From: Tsukamurella sputi
GTDB taxonomy: Bacteria; Actinomycetota; Actinomycetes; Mycobacteriales; Mycobacteriaceae
DNA: 64,000 nucleotides
Assembly (NCBI RefSeq): GCF_007858445.1
Contig: NZ_VIGV01000003.1
Coordinates: 496,001 to 560,000 of the forward strand
Reading direction: 5' to 3'
Shown: positions 1-9,478 of the stretch, piece by piece
Numbering within the stretch: position 1 is the first letter of the stretch
Layout: the number at the start of each line of letters is the position of its first letter
Made by a program: the position numbers and the translations under genes
Notes under the pieces: model-generated
Seen by the model: the letters and a program-made list of their open reading frames with translations, nothing else
Told to the model about the DNA's origin: nothing
Databases searched by the model: none

Positions 1-1
1 C

Positions 2-1300
2 GCCGAGATGCACCCGAGCAACGTCGAGATCGGGCTGATCGGGGCCGCCGCCCTCATCGGTATCTTCTTCGGCTCGGCCGTGTTCGGCTGCCTCACCGAC
101 AGGCTGGGCCGCGAGAAGATGTACGCCATCGACCTCACCGTGCTGGTGGGCGCGTGCGCGCTGTCGGTCTTCGTGACGGCGCCGTGGCAACTGATCGTGC
201 TGCGCTTCGTGATCGGCGCGGCCATCGGTGCCGACTATCCCATCGCGACCTCACTGCTCACCGAGTTCACGCCGAGCAAGCGGCGCGGCATGATGGTCGG
301 CGCGTCCGCTCTCGCGTGGTCGCTCGGCGCGGTGGCGGCCTACGTGGTCGGTGCGATCGTGATCGCTGCGACGGGCAGCACGTCGCACTGGCGCTGGCTG
401 CTGGCCTCCGCGGCGATCCTCGGCGTGATCGTGGTGCTGCTGCGCCGCGGCATCCCCGAATCGCCCCGCTGGCTGCTGCAGAACGGCCGCGCCGAGGAGG
501 CCCGGGCCGTGGCCCGGGAGATCTACGACGTGGACCTGGACGTGCACGCCCCCGTGCCGGTATCGGCGGAGGGGAAGGCGAACCTGCGGTCGCTGCTGCG
601 CGGCCTCTACGGGCGCCGGCTGCTCATGTGCAGCGCGCTGTACCTCGCCGTGGTGACGCCGCTGTACGCGCTGCTGATGTTCCTGCCGCGGATCCTGGAC
701 GGCTTCGGCATCTCGGGCGACGGTGCCTCGGGCCTGATCGTCGAGACCGTGATCATCGGCCTGATCGCCGCCGGTTCGGTGCCCGCGATGTTCCTGGTGG
801 AGCGGTGGGGGCGCCGCCCGCTCACCGTGGTACCGCTCGCGATCATGGTCTTCCCGCTGCTGGGCCTGTGGCTGTGGGCCGACGCGCCGCTGTGGTTCGT
901 GGTGGTGGCGTTCTGCGTGTACGCGTTCATCTCCGGCGGACCGTCGATCCTGGTGTGGATCTACCCCAGCGAGCTCTTCCCGACGGAGATCCGGGCGTCG
1001 GCCTCGGGCCTGGTCACCGCGATCAGCCGGTTCGGGGCCGCGACGGGGACGTACCTGCTCCCGATGTCCATCGCGGGACTCGGCACCCCGACCACCATGA
1101 TGTTCGGCGCCGTCCTCACCGGTGTGGCCTTCGTGGTGTGCCTGGCCCTCGCTCCCGAGACGAAGGGGCGCTCGCTGGACGCCGCGTCGTCGGGGGAGTT
1201 CCCCGCACAGGCCCGGCCCGCGCCGCAGAAAGAGTCGAAGGAAGCGCCGAAGGGCGCCCACGGGGCCGCATCGAACGACGCGCAGGGCGCCGCCGCCTGA
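2..1300 (+). CDS. MFS transporter, sugar-porter type (5' end cut by window edge)
   Basis: Proton-coupled or facilitative uptake carrier of the major facilitator superfamily in the cytoplasmic membrane. The reading frame is open to the left edge, so the true start and probably the first membrane helix lie outside. The visible part begins at helix 2, followed by the loop motif DRLGREK (A-loop G-R-R/K type). It keeps the sugar-porter signatures PESPRWLL after helix 6, ERWGRRPL between helices 8 and 9, and PETKGRSLD after helix 12, which point to TC 2.A.1.1. The last ~40 residues are a hydrophilic Ala/Pro/Lys-rich tail without known function. The next gene, pta, starts 134 bp downstream on the same strand. 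Substrate cannot be told from the sequence. Confidence 0.85.
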   Translation, partial: AEMHPSNVEIGLIGAAALIGIFFGSAVFGCLTDRLGREKMYAIDLTVLVGACALSVFVTAPWQLIVLRFVIGAAIGADYPIATSLLTEFTPSKRRGMMVGASALAWSLGAVAAYVVGAIVIAATGSTSHWRWLLASAAILGVIVVLLRRGIPESPRWLLQNGRAEEARAVAREIYDVDLDVHAPVPVSAEGKANLRSLLRGLYGRRLLMCSALYLAVVTPLYALLMFLPRILDGFGISGDGASGLIVETVIIGLIAAGSVPAMFLVERWGRRPLTVVPLAIMVFPLLGLWLWADAPLWFVVVAFCVYAFISGGPSILVWIYPSELFPTEIRASASGLVTAISRFGAATGTYLLPMSIAGLGTPTTMMFGAVLTGVAFVVCLALAPETKGRSLDAASSGEFPAQARPAPQKESKEAPKGAHGAASNDAQGAAA

Positions 1301-1433
1301 TGGTGCCCGACCCCCGGCCCCGGCCCCGGATCGCTCCCGCGGCCGGGGCCGCCGGTCGTCCCGGCGCGCGGCACCGTCGGGCGTGGTGAGCGGCGGTGAT
1401 GCCGATGCCGCGCCGGAATGGAATAGTGAACCC

Positions 1434-3539
1434 ATGGTCGCGAGCCCCAAGACGAGCAGCATCTACATCGCGTCCCCGGAGGGGGACACCGGCAAGTCCA
1501 CCATTGCGCTCGGCGCGATGAACCTGCTGACCTCCACCGGCTGGACGATCGGCGTGTTCCGGCCGATCCCACGGTCCACGGGCGAGCAGCGCGACTACAT
1601 CCTGGAACTGCTCATCGAGCAGGCGACAGCGGAGCTCGACTACGACGAGTGCGTCGGCGTGAGCTACGAACAGGTGCACGAGGACCCGGATGCCGCGATC
1701 GCGCAGATCGTCGATCGGTTCCACGCCGTGGCCGACAAGTGCGACTTCGTCCTGGTGCTGGGCTCCGACTACACCGACGTGAGCACGCCGACGGAACTCT
1801 CCTTCAACGCGCGGATCGCGGCGAACCTCGGCTCATCGATCCTGCTCGCGGTCAAGGCGCTCGACCGGACGCCCGAGCAGGTCGTGGCAGTGGCCGAGCA
1901 GTCGATGGCGGAGATCCGGGCCAACCACGCCCACACCGCGTCGATCATCGCCAACCGGTGCGAGCCGCGGCAGCTCGACGCGGTGTGCGAGGCGCTCAAG
2001 ACCGCGACCGGGCTGCCCGTCTGGGTGCTCCCCGAGGAGCCGGTGCTCACCGCGCCCACGATGGGCGAGTTGATGGACGCCATGGGCGGCAAGCTGCTCT
2101 GGGGTGATCCGGAGTTGCTCTCCCGCGAGGCGATGGACGTCCTCGTCGCGGGCATGACGGCCGAACACAGCCTGGAGCGGCTCACCGAGGGCGTCGCCGT
2201 CGTCGCTCCCGGCGATCGCTCCGAGGTGCTGCTCGCGATGGTCACGGCGCACCGCGCCAACGGCTTCCCGTCGCTCGCCGGGATCATCCTCAACGGCGGA
2301 TACGCGCCGCACCCGATGACCGCAGCGCTGGTCGACGGTCTCAAGCCGAACCTGCCCATCATCTCCGTCGAACACGGCACGTACGAGACCGCGCGGCTCG
2401 CGGCGAAGACCCGGGGCCGCGTCGGACCGGGCTCCGAGCGCAAGGTGGATCTGGCGATCGCGCTCACGGAGAAGCACGTGGTCTCGGAAGCGCTGCTGGA
2501 GGCGCTGCAGGTGTCGAACCCGGGCGTCGTGACGCCGCAGATGTTCGAGTACAACCTCATCGCCCGGGCCCGCGCGGACCGCAAGCGCATCGTGCTCCCC
2601 GAGGGGGACGACGACCGGATCCTGCGTGCCGCAGGGCGGCTCGTGCAGCGCGAGGTCGCGCACCTGACGATCCTCGGCCAGGAGTCGCGTGTGCGGGCCC
2701 GGGCGGCGGAGCTCGGCGTCGACCTCGGCGATACCGACGTGATCGACCCGAAGCGCTCTCCGGATCTCGTGGACCGGTTCGCGCAGACCTACTTCGAGCT
2801 GCGCAAGCACAAGGGGATGACGCTCGAGCGCGCCGCTGAGGCGGTGGTGGACGTCAGCTACTTCGGCACGATGATGGTGCACCTCGGCATGGCCGACGGC
2901 ATGGTCTCCGGCGCCGCGCACACGACCGCGCACACCATCCGGCCGTCCTTCGAGATCATCAAGACCAAGCCGGGCGTCTCGACGGTCTCGTCGATCTTCC
3001 TGATGTGCCTGGCGGACGAGGTGCTCGCCTACGGCGACTGCGCCGTGGTGCCCGACCCCTCGGAGACGCAGCTGGCCGACATCGCCATCTCGTCCGCGCA
3101 GACCGCGTCCCAGTTCGGCATCGTTCCGCGGGTCGCGATGCTCTCCTACTCGACGGGGGAGTCCGGCTCCGGGGCCGACGTCGACAAGGTGCGCGCCGCC
3201 ACCGCGCTCGTCCGCGAGCGATCGCCGGAACTGTTGGTGGAGGGGCCGATCCAGTACGACGCCGCCGTCGACCCCGGGGTCGCCGCGTCGAAGATGCCCG
3301 ACTCCGCAGTCGCGGGGAGGGCGACGGTGCTCGTCTTCCCCGACCTCAACACCGGCAACAACACCTACAAGGCGGTGCAGCGCTCGGCGGGCGCCGTCGC
3401 GATCGGCCCTGTGCTGCAGGGACTCAACGCCCCGATCAACGACCTCTCGCGCGGCGCGCTGGTCGAGGACATCGTCAACACCGTCGCGATCACGGCGATC
3501 CAGGCCCAGGCCTTCGCCGCCGAGAGGAGCCCTCGATGA
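1434..3539 (+). CDS. pta: Phosphate acetyltransferase
   Basis: Interconverts acetyl-CoA plus phosphate and acetyl phosphate plus CoA; with AckA it links acetyl-CoA to acetate and ATP. The 701-residue protein has the long three-part layout of actinobacterial and enterobacterial Pta. The N-terminal BioD/CobB-like P-loop domain has S14-PEGDTGKST. A DRTGG-like middle domain follows, and the C-terminal PTA_PTB catalytic domain runs from about residue 385 ([17 protein letters not shown]) to the end. The ATG at 1434 was chosen because the family's N-terminus starts here; the open frame upstream is only a high-GC extension. The stop overlaps the ackA start as ATGA, so the two are translationally coupled. 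Confidence 0.95.
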   Translation: MVASPKTSSIYIASPEGDTGKSTIALGAMNLLTSTGWTIGVFRPIPRSTGEQRDYILELLIEQATAELDYDECVGVSYEQVHEDPDAAIAQIVDRFHAVADKCDFVLVLGSDYTDVSTPTELSFNARIAANLGSSILLAVKALDRTPEQVVAVAEQSMAEIRANHAHTASIIANRCEPRQLDAVCEALKTATGLPVWVLPEEPVLTAPTMGELMDAMGGKLLWGDPELLSREAMDVLVAGMTAEHSLERLTEGVAVVAPGDRSEVLLAMVTAHRANGFPSLAGIILNGGYAPHPMTAALVDGLKPNLPIISVEHGTYETARLAAKTRGRVGPGSERKVDLAIALTEKHVVSEALLEALQVSNPGVVTPQMFEYNLIARARADRKRIVLPEGDDDRILRAAGRLVQREVAHLTILGQESRVRARAAELGVDLGDTDVIDPKRSPDLVDRFAQTYFELRKHKGMTLERAAEAVVDVSYFGTMMVHLGMADGMVSGAAHTTAHTIRPSFEIIKTKPGVSTVSSIFLMCLADEVLAYGDCAVVPDPSETQLADIAISSAQTASQFGIVPRVAMLSYSTGESGSGADVDKVRAATALVRERSPELLVEGPIQYDAAVDPGVAASKMPDSAVAGRATVLVFPDLNTGNNTYKAVQRSAGAVAIGPVLQGLNAPINDLSRGALVEDIVNTVAITAIQAQAFAAERSPR

Positions 3540-4702
3540 GTGCCGTCGCGGGAACCGTCCTGGTCCTCAACTCGGGATCGTCGTCGCTGAAGTATCAACT
3601 GCTGCACCCCGATACGGGCGAGGTGGTGCACGGCGGCATCGTCGAGCGGATCGGCGAGGGCGACGTGCCCGACCACAAGGCGGCCCTGCGACAGGTCTTC
3701 GACGAGTTCGCCGGGCGCGGCCTCGACCTGACCGACGGTGCCGGCACACCGTCGGGCATCGCCGCCGTCGGTCACCGGGTGGTGCACGGCGGCCGCTCCT
3801 TCCATTCGCCCACGCTCATCGACGATCACGTGCTCGCCGAGATCCGTCGCCTGAGCTCGCTGGCGCCGCTGCACAACCCGGCGAACGCGCAGGGCATCGA
3901 GGTGGCGCGGGAACTGCTCCCCGGGGTGAAGCAGGTGGCCGTCTTCGACACGGCCTTCTTCTTCGACCTGCCGCCGGCCGCCGCGACCTACGCGATCGAC
4001 TGGGAGCTCGCGCAGGAGCACGCCCTGCGGCGCTACGGCTTCCACGGCACCTCGCACGAGTACGTCTCGAAGCAGGCAGCGGAGTTCCTCGGGCGTCCGA
4101 CGGCCGAGGTGAACCAGATCGTGTTGCACCTGGGCAACGGGGCCTCCGCCTCGGCGGTCCGCGGAGGCCGTGCGGTCGACACATCGATGGGGCTGACGCC
4201 GCTCGAGGGCCTCGTGATGGGCACCCGCAGCGGCGACGTCGACCCCGGGCTGGTGCTGCACCTGGGCCGCTCCCTCGGGATGAGCATCGACCAGATCGAC
4301 GATCTGCTCAATCGCCGTTCGGGTCTCAAGGGGCTGGCGGGCGAGAACGACTTCCGTGCGCTGCGCACCCTGATCGACGAGGGCGATGAGCACGCGACGC
4401 TCGCCTACGACGTGTACATCCACCGCCTCCGCCGCTACATCGGCGCCTACCTCGTCGACCTCGGCGGCGCCGACGCCATCACCTTCACCGCGGGTGTCGG
4501 CGAGAACGCCGCGCAGGTCCGCGCCGATGCGCTGGCCGGGCTGGAGGGCTTCGGCATCGTCGTCGATCCGGAACGCAACGCCGGCCGCGTCACCGAGCCC
4601 ACCCGGATCTCGCCCGAGGGCGACCCGTCCGCGACCGTCGTCGTGCTCGTGATCCCGACGAACGAGGAGCTCGCGATCGCCCGCGAAGCGGCGGCACTCT
4701 GA
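3536..4702 (+). CDS. ackA: Acetate kinase
   Basis: Converts acetyl phosphate plus ADP to acetate plus ATP, and the reverse for acetate assimilation. It is 388 residues long, the usual ~400 for the family. It starts [21 protein letters not shown], containing the N-[LIVM]-G-S-[ST]-S-x-K phosphate-binding signature. Further family landmarks are GHRVVHGG near residue 80, the catalytic region [17 protein letters not shown], and [11 protein letters not shown]. The start overlaps the pta stop by four bases. Its TGA shares one base with the ATG of the following adenylate cyclase gene (TGATG), so three genes read as one operon. Confidence 0.96.
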   Translation: MSAVAGTVLVLNSGSSSLKYQLLHPDTGEVVHGGIVERIGEGDVPDHKAALRQVFDEFAGRGLDLTDGAGTPSGIAAVGHRVVHGGRSFHSPTLIDDHVLAEIRRLSSLAPLHNPANAQGIEVARELLPGVKQVAVFDTAFFFDLPPAAATYAIDWELAQEHALRRYGFHGTSHEYVSKQAAEFLGRPTAEVNQIVLHLGNGASASAVRGGRAVDTSMGLTPLEGLVMGTRSGDVDPGLVLHLGRSLGMSIDQIDDLLNRRSGLKGLAGENDFRALRTLIDEGDEHATLAYDVYIHRLRRYIGAYLVDLGGADAITFTAGVGENAAQVRADALAGLEGFGIVVDPERNAGRVTEPTRISPEGDPSATVVVLVIPTNEELAIAREAAAL

Positions 4703-6261
4703 TGCCCCTCGGGCGTCTGGCGGGGATCGAGGACGACGGGGCCGATTACGGCTCGCCGCTCCTCGGTACCCGCACGGAGGGCGCCCGGCAACGCAGGACC
4801 CGCACCGTCGCCCTGATCGCCGTGAGCTCGTCTGTCGCGACGCTCCTCGGCGGCGGTTTCGCCGCGATGCTCATCGTCGTCGGCATCCCCGAGCCCTCCG
4901 TGCAGCGGCCCGAACTGCACACGGTCAACACCGTCGCCGTGCCGCTCTACATCGCGGCCGGCCTGGTCCTGGGCCACCTCTACACCTTCTGGCTGGTGTA
5001 CCGGTCGCTGCGGTGGACGGGCGGTGAGGATCCGCCGACGCGGCAGGAGGCCTCCGATGCGCTCGCCCTGCCGCGCCGCCTCTACTGGTTCGAGATGGTC
5101 GCGTGGCTGTGCGCCGCGATCCTGTTCGGCACCCTGTACGGCCGGGTCGACGCGAATCTGGTGCCGAAGGTCTCGCTGGTGGTGCTCGGTGCGGGCCTGA
5201 TGACCTCGGGAGTGGTCCGGGTGCTGACGGAGTTCAGCCTCCGCCCGGTCACCGCGATCGCATTGCAGGTGACCCGGCCCGAGCCGCGGCACCAGAGCCT
5301 GCAGGGGCGCTCGCTGCGACTGTGGTTGCTGGGTTCCGGGCTGCCCTTCCTCGGCGTGATCACGGTGGCGCTGTTCGCGCTGTTCGAGCCGGCCGCCACC
5401 GTCCGTGGCATCGCGGTGAGCATGTGCGTGCTCGCGGCGGGCGGCTTCTTCTCGGGGATGACCTTCAACCTGCTCTCGTCGTCGCGCGTCTCCGCGCCGG
5501 TGAAGAGCGTGACCACCGGCATGCGCCGGGTCTCGGAGGGCCGGTACGACACGGAGATCGTGGTCTACGACGGGACGTCGCTCGGCGACCTGCAGTCCGG
5601 GTTCAACGCGATGGCCGCGGGGTTGCGCGAACGCGAGCGGGTACGGGACCTGTACGCCCGGCAGGTGGGCGAGCAGGTGGCCCGTGCCACCATCGAGCGC
5701 GAACCCGAGCTGGGCGGGGTCGAGCAGACCGTCGCGGTGATCTTCATCGACCTCGTCGGCTCCACCGCGCTGGCCGCCGAGCGTCCCGCGGCCGAGGTGG
5801 TGCAGATCCTCAACCGGTTCTGCGGTGTCGTCGTGGCCGAGGTGAACAGCCGCGGTGGCCTGGTCAACAAGTTCGAGGGCGACGCGGTGCTCGCGATCTT
5901 CGGGGCGCCCGCCCCGCTCACCGATCCCGCCGGTGCCGCGCTCTCGGCGTCCCGGGCGATGATGCGGCGCCTCTCCCGCGAGGTGCCCGAGGTGCGGGCC
6001 GGATGCGGCGTCACGTACGGCACCGTCGTCGCCGGTTACGTGGGCGCCGCCGACCGCTTCGAGTACACCGTGATCGGCGATCCCGTCAACGAGGCGGCAC
6101 GACTGTCGACCTACGCCAAGGCGGACCCGACGGTGCCCTGGGCCTCCGGCTCGGCCTTCGACGCGGCGGAACCCGCCGAGCGGCGTTGGTGGCGGGAGGG
6201 GCCGACGGAGGTGCTCCGGGGCCGGAACCATCCCACCTGGATGTTCCTGGCCAAGAGCTGA
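4702..6261 (+). CDS. Membrane-anchored class III adenylate cyclase with HAMP domain
   Basis: Likely makes cAMP from ATP. The 519-residue protein has about six hydrophobic segments in residues 30-260, a HAMP linker around 266-320 and a class III cyclase domain from about 340. The cyclase keeps the metal-binding aspartate region FIDLVGST (~347-354), the substrate lysine and second metal site in NKFEGDAVLAIFG, and the catalytic stretch YTVIGDPVNEAARL with the transition-state arginine. Architecture matches the M. tuberculosis Rv1318c-Rv1320c/Rv3645 group as I recall it. It starts on the last base of the ackA stop codon, an unusual coupling of a signalling enzyme to acetate metabolism. A guanylate cyclase activity is less likely but not excluded. 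Confidence 0.9.
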   Translation: MPLGRLAGIEDDGADYGSPLLGTRTEGARQRRTRTVALIAVSSSVATLLGGGFAAMLIVVGIPEPSVQRPELHTVNTVAVPLYIAAGLVLGHLYTFWLVYRSLRWTGGEDPPTRQEASDALALPRRLYWFEMVAWLCAAILFGTLYGRVDANLVPKVSLVVLGAGLMTSGVVRVLTEFSLRPVTAIALQVTRPEPRHQSLQGRSLRLWLLGSGLPFLGVITVALFALFEPAATVRGIAVSMCVLAAGGFFSGMTFNLLSSSRVSAPVKSVTTGMRRVSEGRYDTEIVVYDGTSLGDLQSGFNAMAAGLRERERVRDLYARQVGEQVARATIEREPELGGVEQTVAVIFIDLVGSTALAAERPAAEVVQILNRFCGVVVAEVNSRGGLVNKFEGDAVLAIFGAPAPLTDPAGAALSASRAMMRRLSREVPEVRAGCGVTYGTVVAGYVGAADRFEYTVIGDPVNEAARLSTYAKADPTVPWASGSAFDAAEPAERRWWREGPTEVLRGRNHPTWMFLAKS

Positions 6262-6310
6262 TCCGGCTGCACGATCGGCCGAACGGACGGCCGGGGCCGC
6301 CGGCGGAGCG

Positions 6311-7237
6311 TCAGGCGAAGGTGGGGAGCCGCGGCGGCAGTTGCTGGAGCACCCACTCGATGGTCACCGGGTTCGGCATCGACATCGCGTTGCCGATGGA
6401 CCGGCCGATGGTGGCCACGCGGTGCTCGCGACTCACGGCGAGCGAACGGAAGGCCGTGTCCGCGGAGACCTTGGTGCCGTAGTCGAGGTAGACGAGGGCG
6501 TCGAGGTCCAGGACGTCCACGCGCTCGGCGGGGATCTCGGCGAAGAACTTCCCGGCCGGGATCAGCGAGGAGACCTTCTCGGGGAGCGCGAAGCCGAGCA
6601 TCGTGAGCACCTGGCCGCGGCCGTCGCTGGTGGCGTACGCGTAGAAGCCGCCGTCGGACTTCGGGAGGACGGTGGCGGCGGTCCTGCCCCGGTACTGCGG
6701 GTGCTGATCCTGCGCGCGTCGGATCGTGTTCTGCGTCTTGGTGATCAGTGCGTCGCCCTGCGCGGCGCGGCCGACTCCGGAGGAGATGGCGCGGACCTGC
6801 TCCTCCCAGGGCACGCCCCATGCCGCGTACTGAGCGGGGCGCCGGATCACCGGTGCGACGGCCTCGAGTCGCGCGAAGGTGGCGTCGTCGAAGCCGGAGT
6901 TGACCGCGACGATCACGTCGGGCTTCGCTGCCGCCAGGGTCTCGATGGCCTTGGTGTCCAGGTTGGTGCCGGTACCGAGCAGCGTCTGCGGGTTCTTGCC
7001 CTGCAGGAGCGGCTTGGCCCACTCGCCGACGGGCTCCTTCGCATCCTGCGCCCAGGGCGCCACCAGCACGGGGACCACACCGAGGGCCAGGAGGGTGTCC
7101 ACATCGCCGAGGCCCAACGAGGCGACCCGCTGGGGCGCGTGCGGCGCCTCGCTCGTCGAACTCCGGTCCGATCCCGACCCGCACGCCGCGAGGGAGAGCG
7201 TGAGCAGGATCGCGAGCACCGTCGAGACCAGACGCAT
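6311..7237 (-). CDS. Iron-siderophore/haem-type ABC substrate-binding lipoprotein
   Basis: Extracytoplasmic ligand-binding subunit of a class III (FecB/TroA-like) ABC importer, lipid-anchored outside the membrane. It is 308 residues with a signal peptide ending in the lipobox LAAC; Cys19 is the predicted lipidated residue. Typical binding-protein stretches follow: RVASLGLGDVDTLLALGVVPV, KPDVIVAVNSGFDDATFARLEAVAPV and a C-terminal VDVLDLDALVYLDYG. The ATG at 7237 is preceded by a GGAAGGGG ribosome site. It is transcribed away from the two permeases and ATPase that start 43 bp away and would complete the transporter. The substrate is probably a ferric siderophore, inferred only from family and operon shape. 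Confidence 0.88.
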   Translation of the reverse strand: MRLVSTVLAILLTLSLAACGSGSDRSSTSEAPHAPQRVASLGLGDVDTLLALGVVPVLVAPWAQDAKEPVGEWAKPLLQGKNPQTLLGTGTNLDTKAIETLAAAKPDVIVAVNSGFDDATFARLEAVAPVIRRPAQYAAWGVPWEEQVRAISSGVGRAAQGDALITKTQNTIRRAQDQHPQYRGRTAATVLPKSDGGFYAYATSDGRGQVLTMLGFALPEKVSSLIPAGKFFAEIPAERVDVLDLDALVYLDYGTKVSADTAFRSLAVSREHRVATIGRSIGNAMSMPNPVTIEWVLQQLPPRLPTFA

Positions 7238-7256
7238 ACCGCCCCTTCCATAGGAT

Positions 7257-7275
7257 GAAGGGCAGCCTATCATTA
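7257..7275. promoter_or_regulatory. Candidate IdeR/DtxR-type iron box
   Basis: In the 43-bp divergent gap between the binding lipoprotein and the permease genes lies a 19-mer with half-site AGCCTATCATTA. It agrees with about 14 of 19 positions of the consensus TWAGGTWAGSCTWACCTWA; the right half fits well (10/12), the left half only 4/7. Its position between two divergent iron-transport start sites supports control by the iron regulator IdeR/DtxR, but the match is imperfect. Confidence 0.4.
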
Positions 7276-7280
7276 CGGAT

Positions 7281-8390
7281 GTGACCCTTACTGCGACTGA
7301 GGAGGCCCCCTCCGGGGGCACCCCGCCCGCGCGATCGACGGAGACGTCCGGTGCCGCCCGGCGCCGGCGGCGCCTCGTGGGACTGGCGCTGTTGATCGTG
7401 CTGCTGGTCGTGACGGTGATCGCCTCGCTGGCGATCGGCTCCCGCAGCCTCGCGCCGTCGCTGGTGTGGGACGGTCTGTGGCACGAGTACACCACCGGCC
7501 CGAACCCGGCGGATCCCGAGCTGAACCAGGCCGCGATCATCATCCAGACGCTGCGCGTGCCGCGCACCCTGCTGGCGCTCATCGCCGGCGCGGCGCTGGC
7601 ACTGGCCGGCGCGTTGATCCAGGGGCACACGCGCAACCCCGTCGCCGACCCGGGTTTCCTCGGCCTCACCCAGGGGGCCGCGTTCGCCGTGGTCTGCGCG
7701 ACCTACCTCGGCGGCCTCACCGCGCCGATCCAGTACGTCTGGTTCGCCTTCCTCGGTACCGCGCTCACCGCGATCCTCGTCTTCGGGCTCTCCAGCATCG
7801 GCCGGGGCGCGGGCTCGCCGCTGACCCTGGTGCTCGCGGGCATGGGCGTCGCGATGTTCCTGAGCTCGATGACCTCGGCCATCGCGCTGAGCGACAACGC
7901 CTCGCTCGACACCCTGCGGTTCTGGAACGCCGGCGCGGTGGTCGGCCGCAACTTCGACGCCTGGGGATGGGGCACGGTGGTGATCCCGATCCTGATCGGC
8001 GCGGTCCTCGCTCTCGCCAACGGCCCGGCGGTGAACCTGCTCAACATGGGCGATGACGTCGCCAAGGGCCTGGGCCTGAACATCAACCTGGCGCGCACCG
8101 TCGGCATCACGGCGGTCACCCTGCTCGTCGGCGCCGCCACCGCGGCCTGCGGCAGCATCTCCTTCCTCGGCCTGATGGTGCCGCACATCGTGCGCTACTT
8201 CACCGGTCCCGACTACCGCTGGCTGCTGCCCTACTCGGCGCTCATGGGCGCCTGGCTGTTGCTGGCCGCCGACATCGTGGGCCGCGTCGTCGCGCGGCCC
8301 GGCGAGCTCGAGGTCGGCATCGTCGTCGCGCTGTTCGGTGCGCCCTTCTTCGTGGCTCTCGTCTGGTGGCGGAAGGCGGTCAAGGTATGA
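7281..8390 (+). CDS. FecCD-family ABC importer permease 1
   Basis: Membrane permease of the class III iron/siderophore/B12 importer family. The 369-residue protein has a hydrophilic N-terminus of ~35 residues and about ten membrane segments. It carries the FecCD hallmarks LRVPRTLLALIAGAALALAGALIQ (helix 2) and the coupling loop GSISFLGLMVPHIVRYFTG with the conserved G-x-I-x-F-x-G-L-x-x-P-H. Start is GTG at 7281. Its TGA overlaps the ATG of the second permease (ATGA), so the two form a heterodimer translated together. The divergent lipoprotein is the probable binding subunit. Confidence 0.93.
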   Translation: MTLTATEEAPSGGTPPARSTETSGAARRRRRLVGLALLIVLLVVTVIASLAIGSRSLAPSLVWDGLWHEYTTGPNPADPELNQAAIIIQTLRVPRTLLALIAGAALALAGALIQGHTRNPVADPGFLGLTQGAAFAVVCATYLGGLTAPIQYVWFAFLGTALTAILVFGLSSIGRGAGSPLTLVLAGMGVAMFLSSMTSAIALSDNASLDTLRFWNAGAVVGRNFDAWGWGTVVIPILIGAVLALANGPAVNLLNMGDDVAKGLGLNINLARTVGITAVTLLVGAATAACGSISFLGLMVPHIVRYFTGPDYRWLLPYSALMGAWLLLAADIVGRVVARPGELEVGIVVALFGAPFFVALVWWRKAVKV

Positions 8391-9478
8391 GTACCACCCT
8401 CGATCCGGTCGACGACCGGAAGAAGCCGCCGATCCGCCCCGGCTTGCGATTCGGGAGCGTCGTCTCCTTCGTCTGGCGCCCCTGGCCGGTGGCGGTCACG
8501 GTGGCGCTCGCGGTGGTGGGCTTCGTCGCCTTCTGTGCGAGCATCCGTCTCGGCGCCTTTCCCATGACCTTCGGCGAAGTGCTGCAGGCGCTCGCCGGCA
8601 CCGGCGATTCGACGACGCACTTCATCGTCATGGAACTGCGCATGCCCCGCGCCCTCGTCGGGCTCCTCGTCGGCGCGGCGCTCGGCATGTCCGGCGCGAT
8701 CGTCCAGTCGATCGCCCGCAATCCTCTGGCCAGCCCCGACATCCTGGGCGTGACCGCCGGCGCGGGCGTCGCCGCGGTCTTCCTGGTCACCTCGACCGGC
8801 ACGTTGGCCACCACTCTCAACACCGACTTCGGGCTCCCCGTCGTCGCGGTCGCCGGCGGCCTCCTCACCGGTGGTCTGGTCTACCTGCTGGCCGTCCGCG
8901 GCGGGGTCGACGGCATGCGGCTGATCCTGGTCGGCATCGCCATCACCTTCCTCATGCGCGCCCTCGTGGACTGGATGCTGGTGCGCGCCGACATCCGCGA
9001 CGTGGCGCGCGCGCAGACCTGGCTCGTGGGCTCGCTCGAGAGCCGCGACTGGTCGGACGTGCGGACGGCACTCTTCCTCGGCGTGCCCGCGGCGCTGCTC
9101 GCGCTCGCCGCGGCCTTCCCACTCCGCGCCGTCCAACTGGGCGACGACGTGGCCCTGGGGCTCGGTGTGCGCCTCGGACTCAACCGTGCGGTCCTGCTGA
9201 TCGCCTCGGTGCTGCTCGCGTCCGCGGGCGTCGCCGCCGCCGGGCCCATCAGCTTCATCGCCTTCGTCGCGCCGCAGCTGGCGATGCGCCTGACCAGGCT
9301 CCCCACGCCGCCGTTGATCCCGGCGGCGCTCATGGGCGCGGCGCTCCTGTCCTGCGCCGATCTCGTGGCGCGCACGGTGTTCTCCGTCGCGCTGCCGGTG
9401 GGCATCGTCACCGCCGCCGTGGGCGGACCGTTCCTCGTCTATCTCCTCGTCCGGCAGAACCTCAAGGGGGCCAAGTGA
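8387..9478 (+). CDS. FecCD-family ABC importer permease 2
   Basis: Second membrane permease of the same class III importer, 363 residues, about ten membrane segments. It has the same family motifs as its partner: LRMPRALVGLLVGAALGMSGAIVQ near the N-terminus and the coupling loop GPISFIAFVAPQLAMRL, in which the usual P-H is P-Q. The start ATG at 8387 lies inside the previous gene's stop; the open frame further upstream belongs to the overlap and is not needed. Its stop overlaps the GTG of the ATPase gene (GTGA). Having two different permeases suggests a heterodimer of the FepD/FepG type. Confidence 0.93.
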   Translation: MSTTLDPVDDRKKPPIRPGLRFGSVVSFVWRPWPVAVTVALAVVGFVAFCASIRLGAFPMTFGEVLQALAGTGDSTTHFIVMELRMPRALVGLLVGAALGMSGAIVQSIARNPLASPDILGVTAGAGVAAVFLVTSTGTLATTLNTDFGLPVVAVAGGLLTGGLVYLLAVRGGVDGMRLILVGIAITFLMRALVDWMLVRADIRDVARAQTWLVGSLESRDWSDVRTALFLGVPAALLALAAAFPLRAVQLGDDVALGLGVRLGLNRAVLLIASVLLASAGVAAAGPISFIAFVAPQLAMRLTRLPTPPLIPAALMGAALLSCADLVARTVFSVALPVGIVTAAVGGPFLVYLLVRQNLKGAK

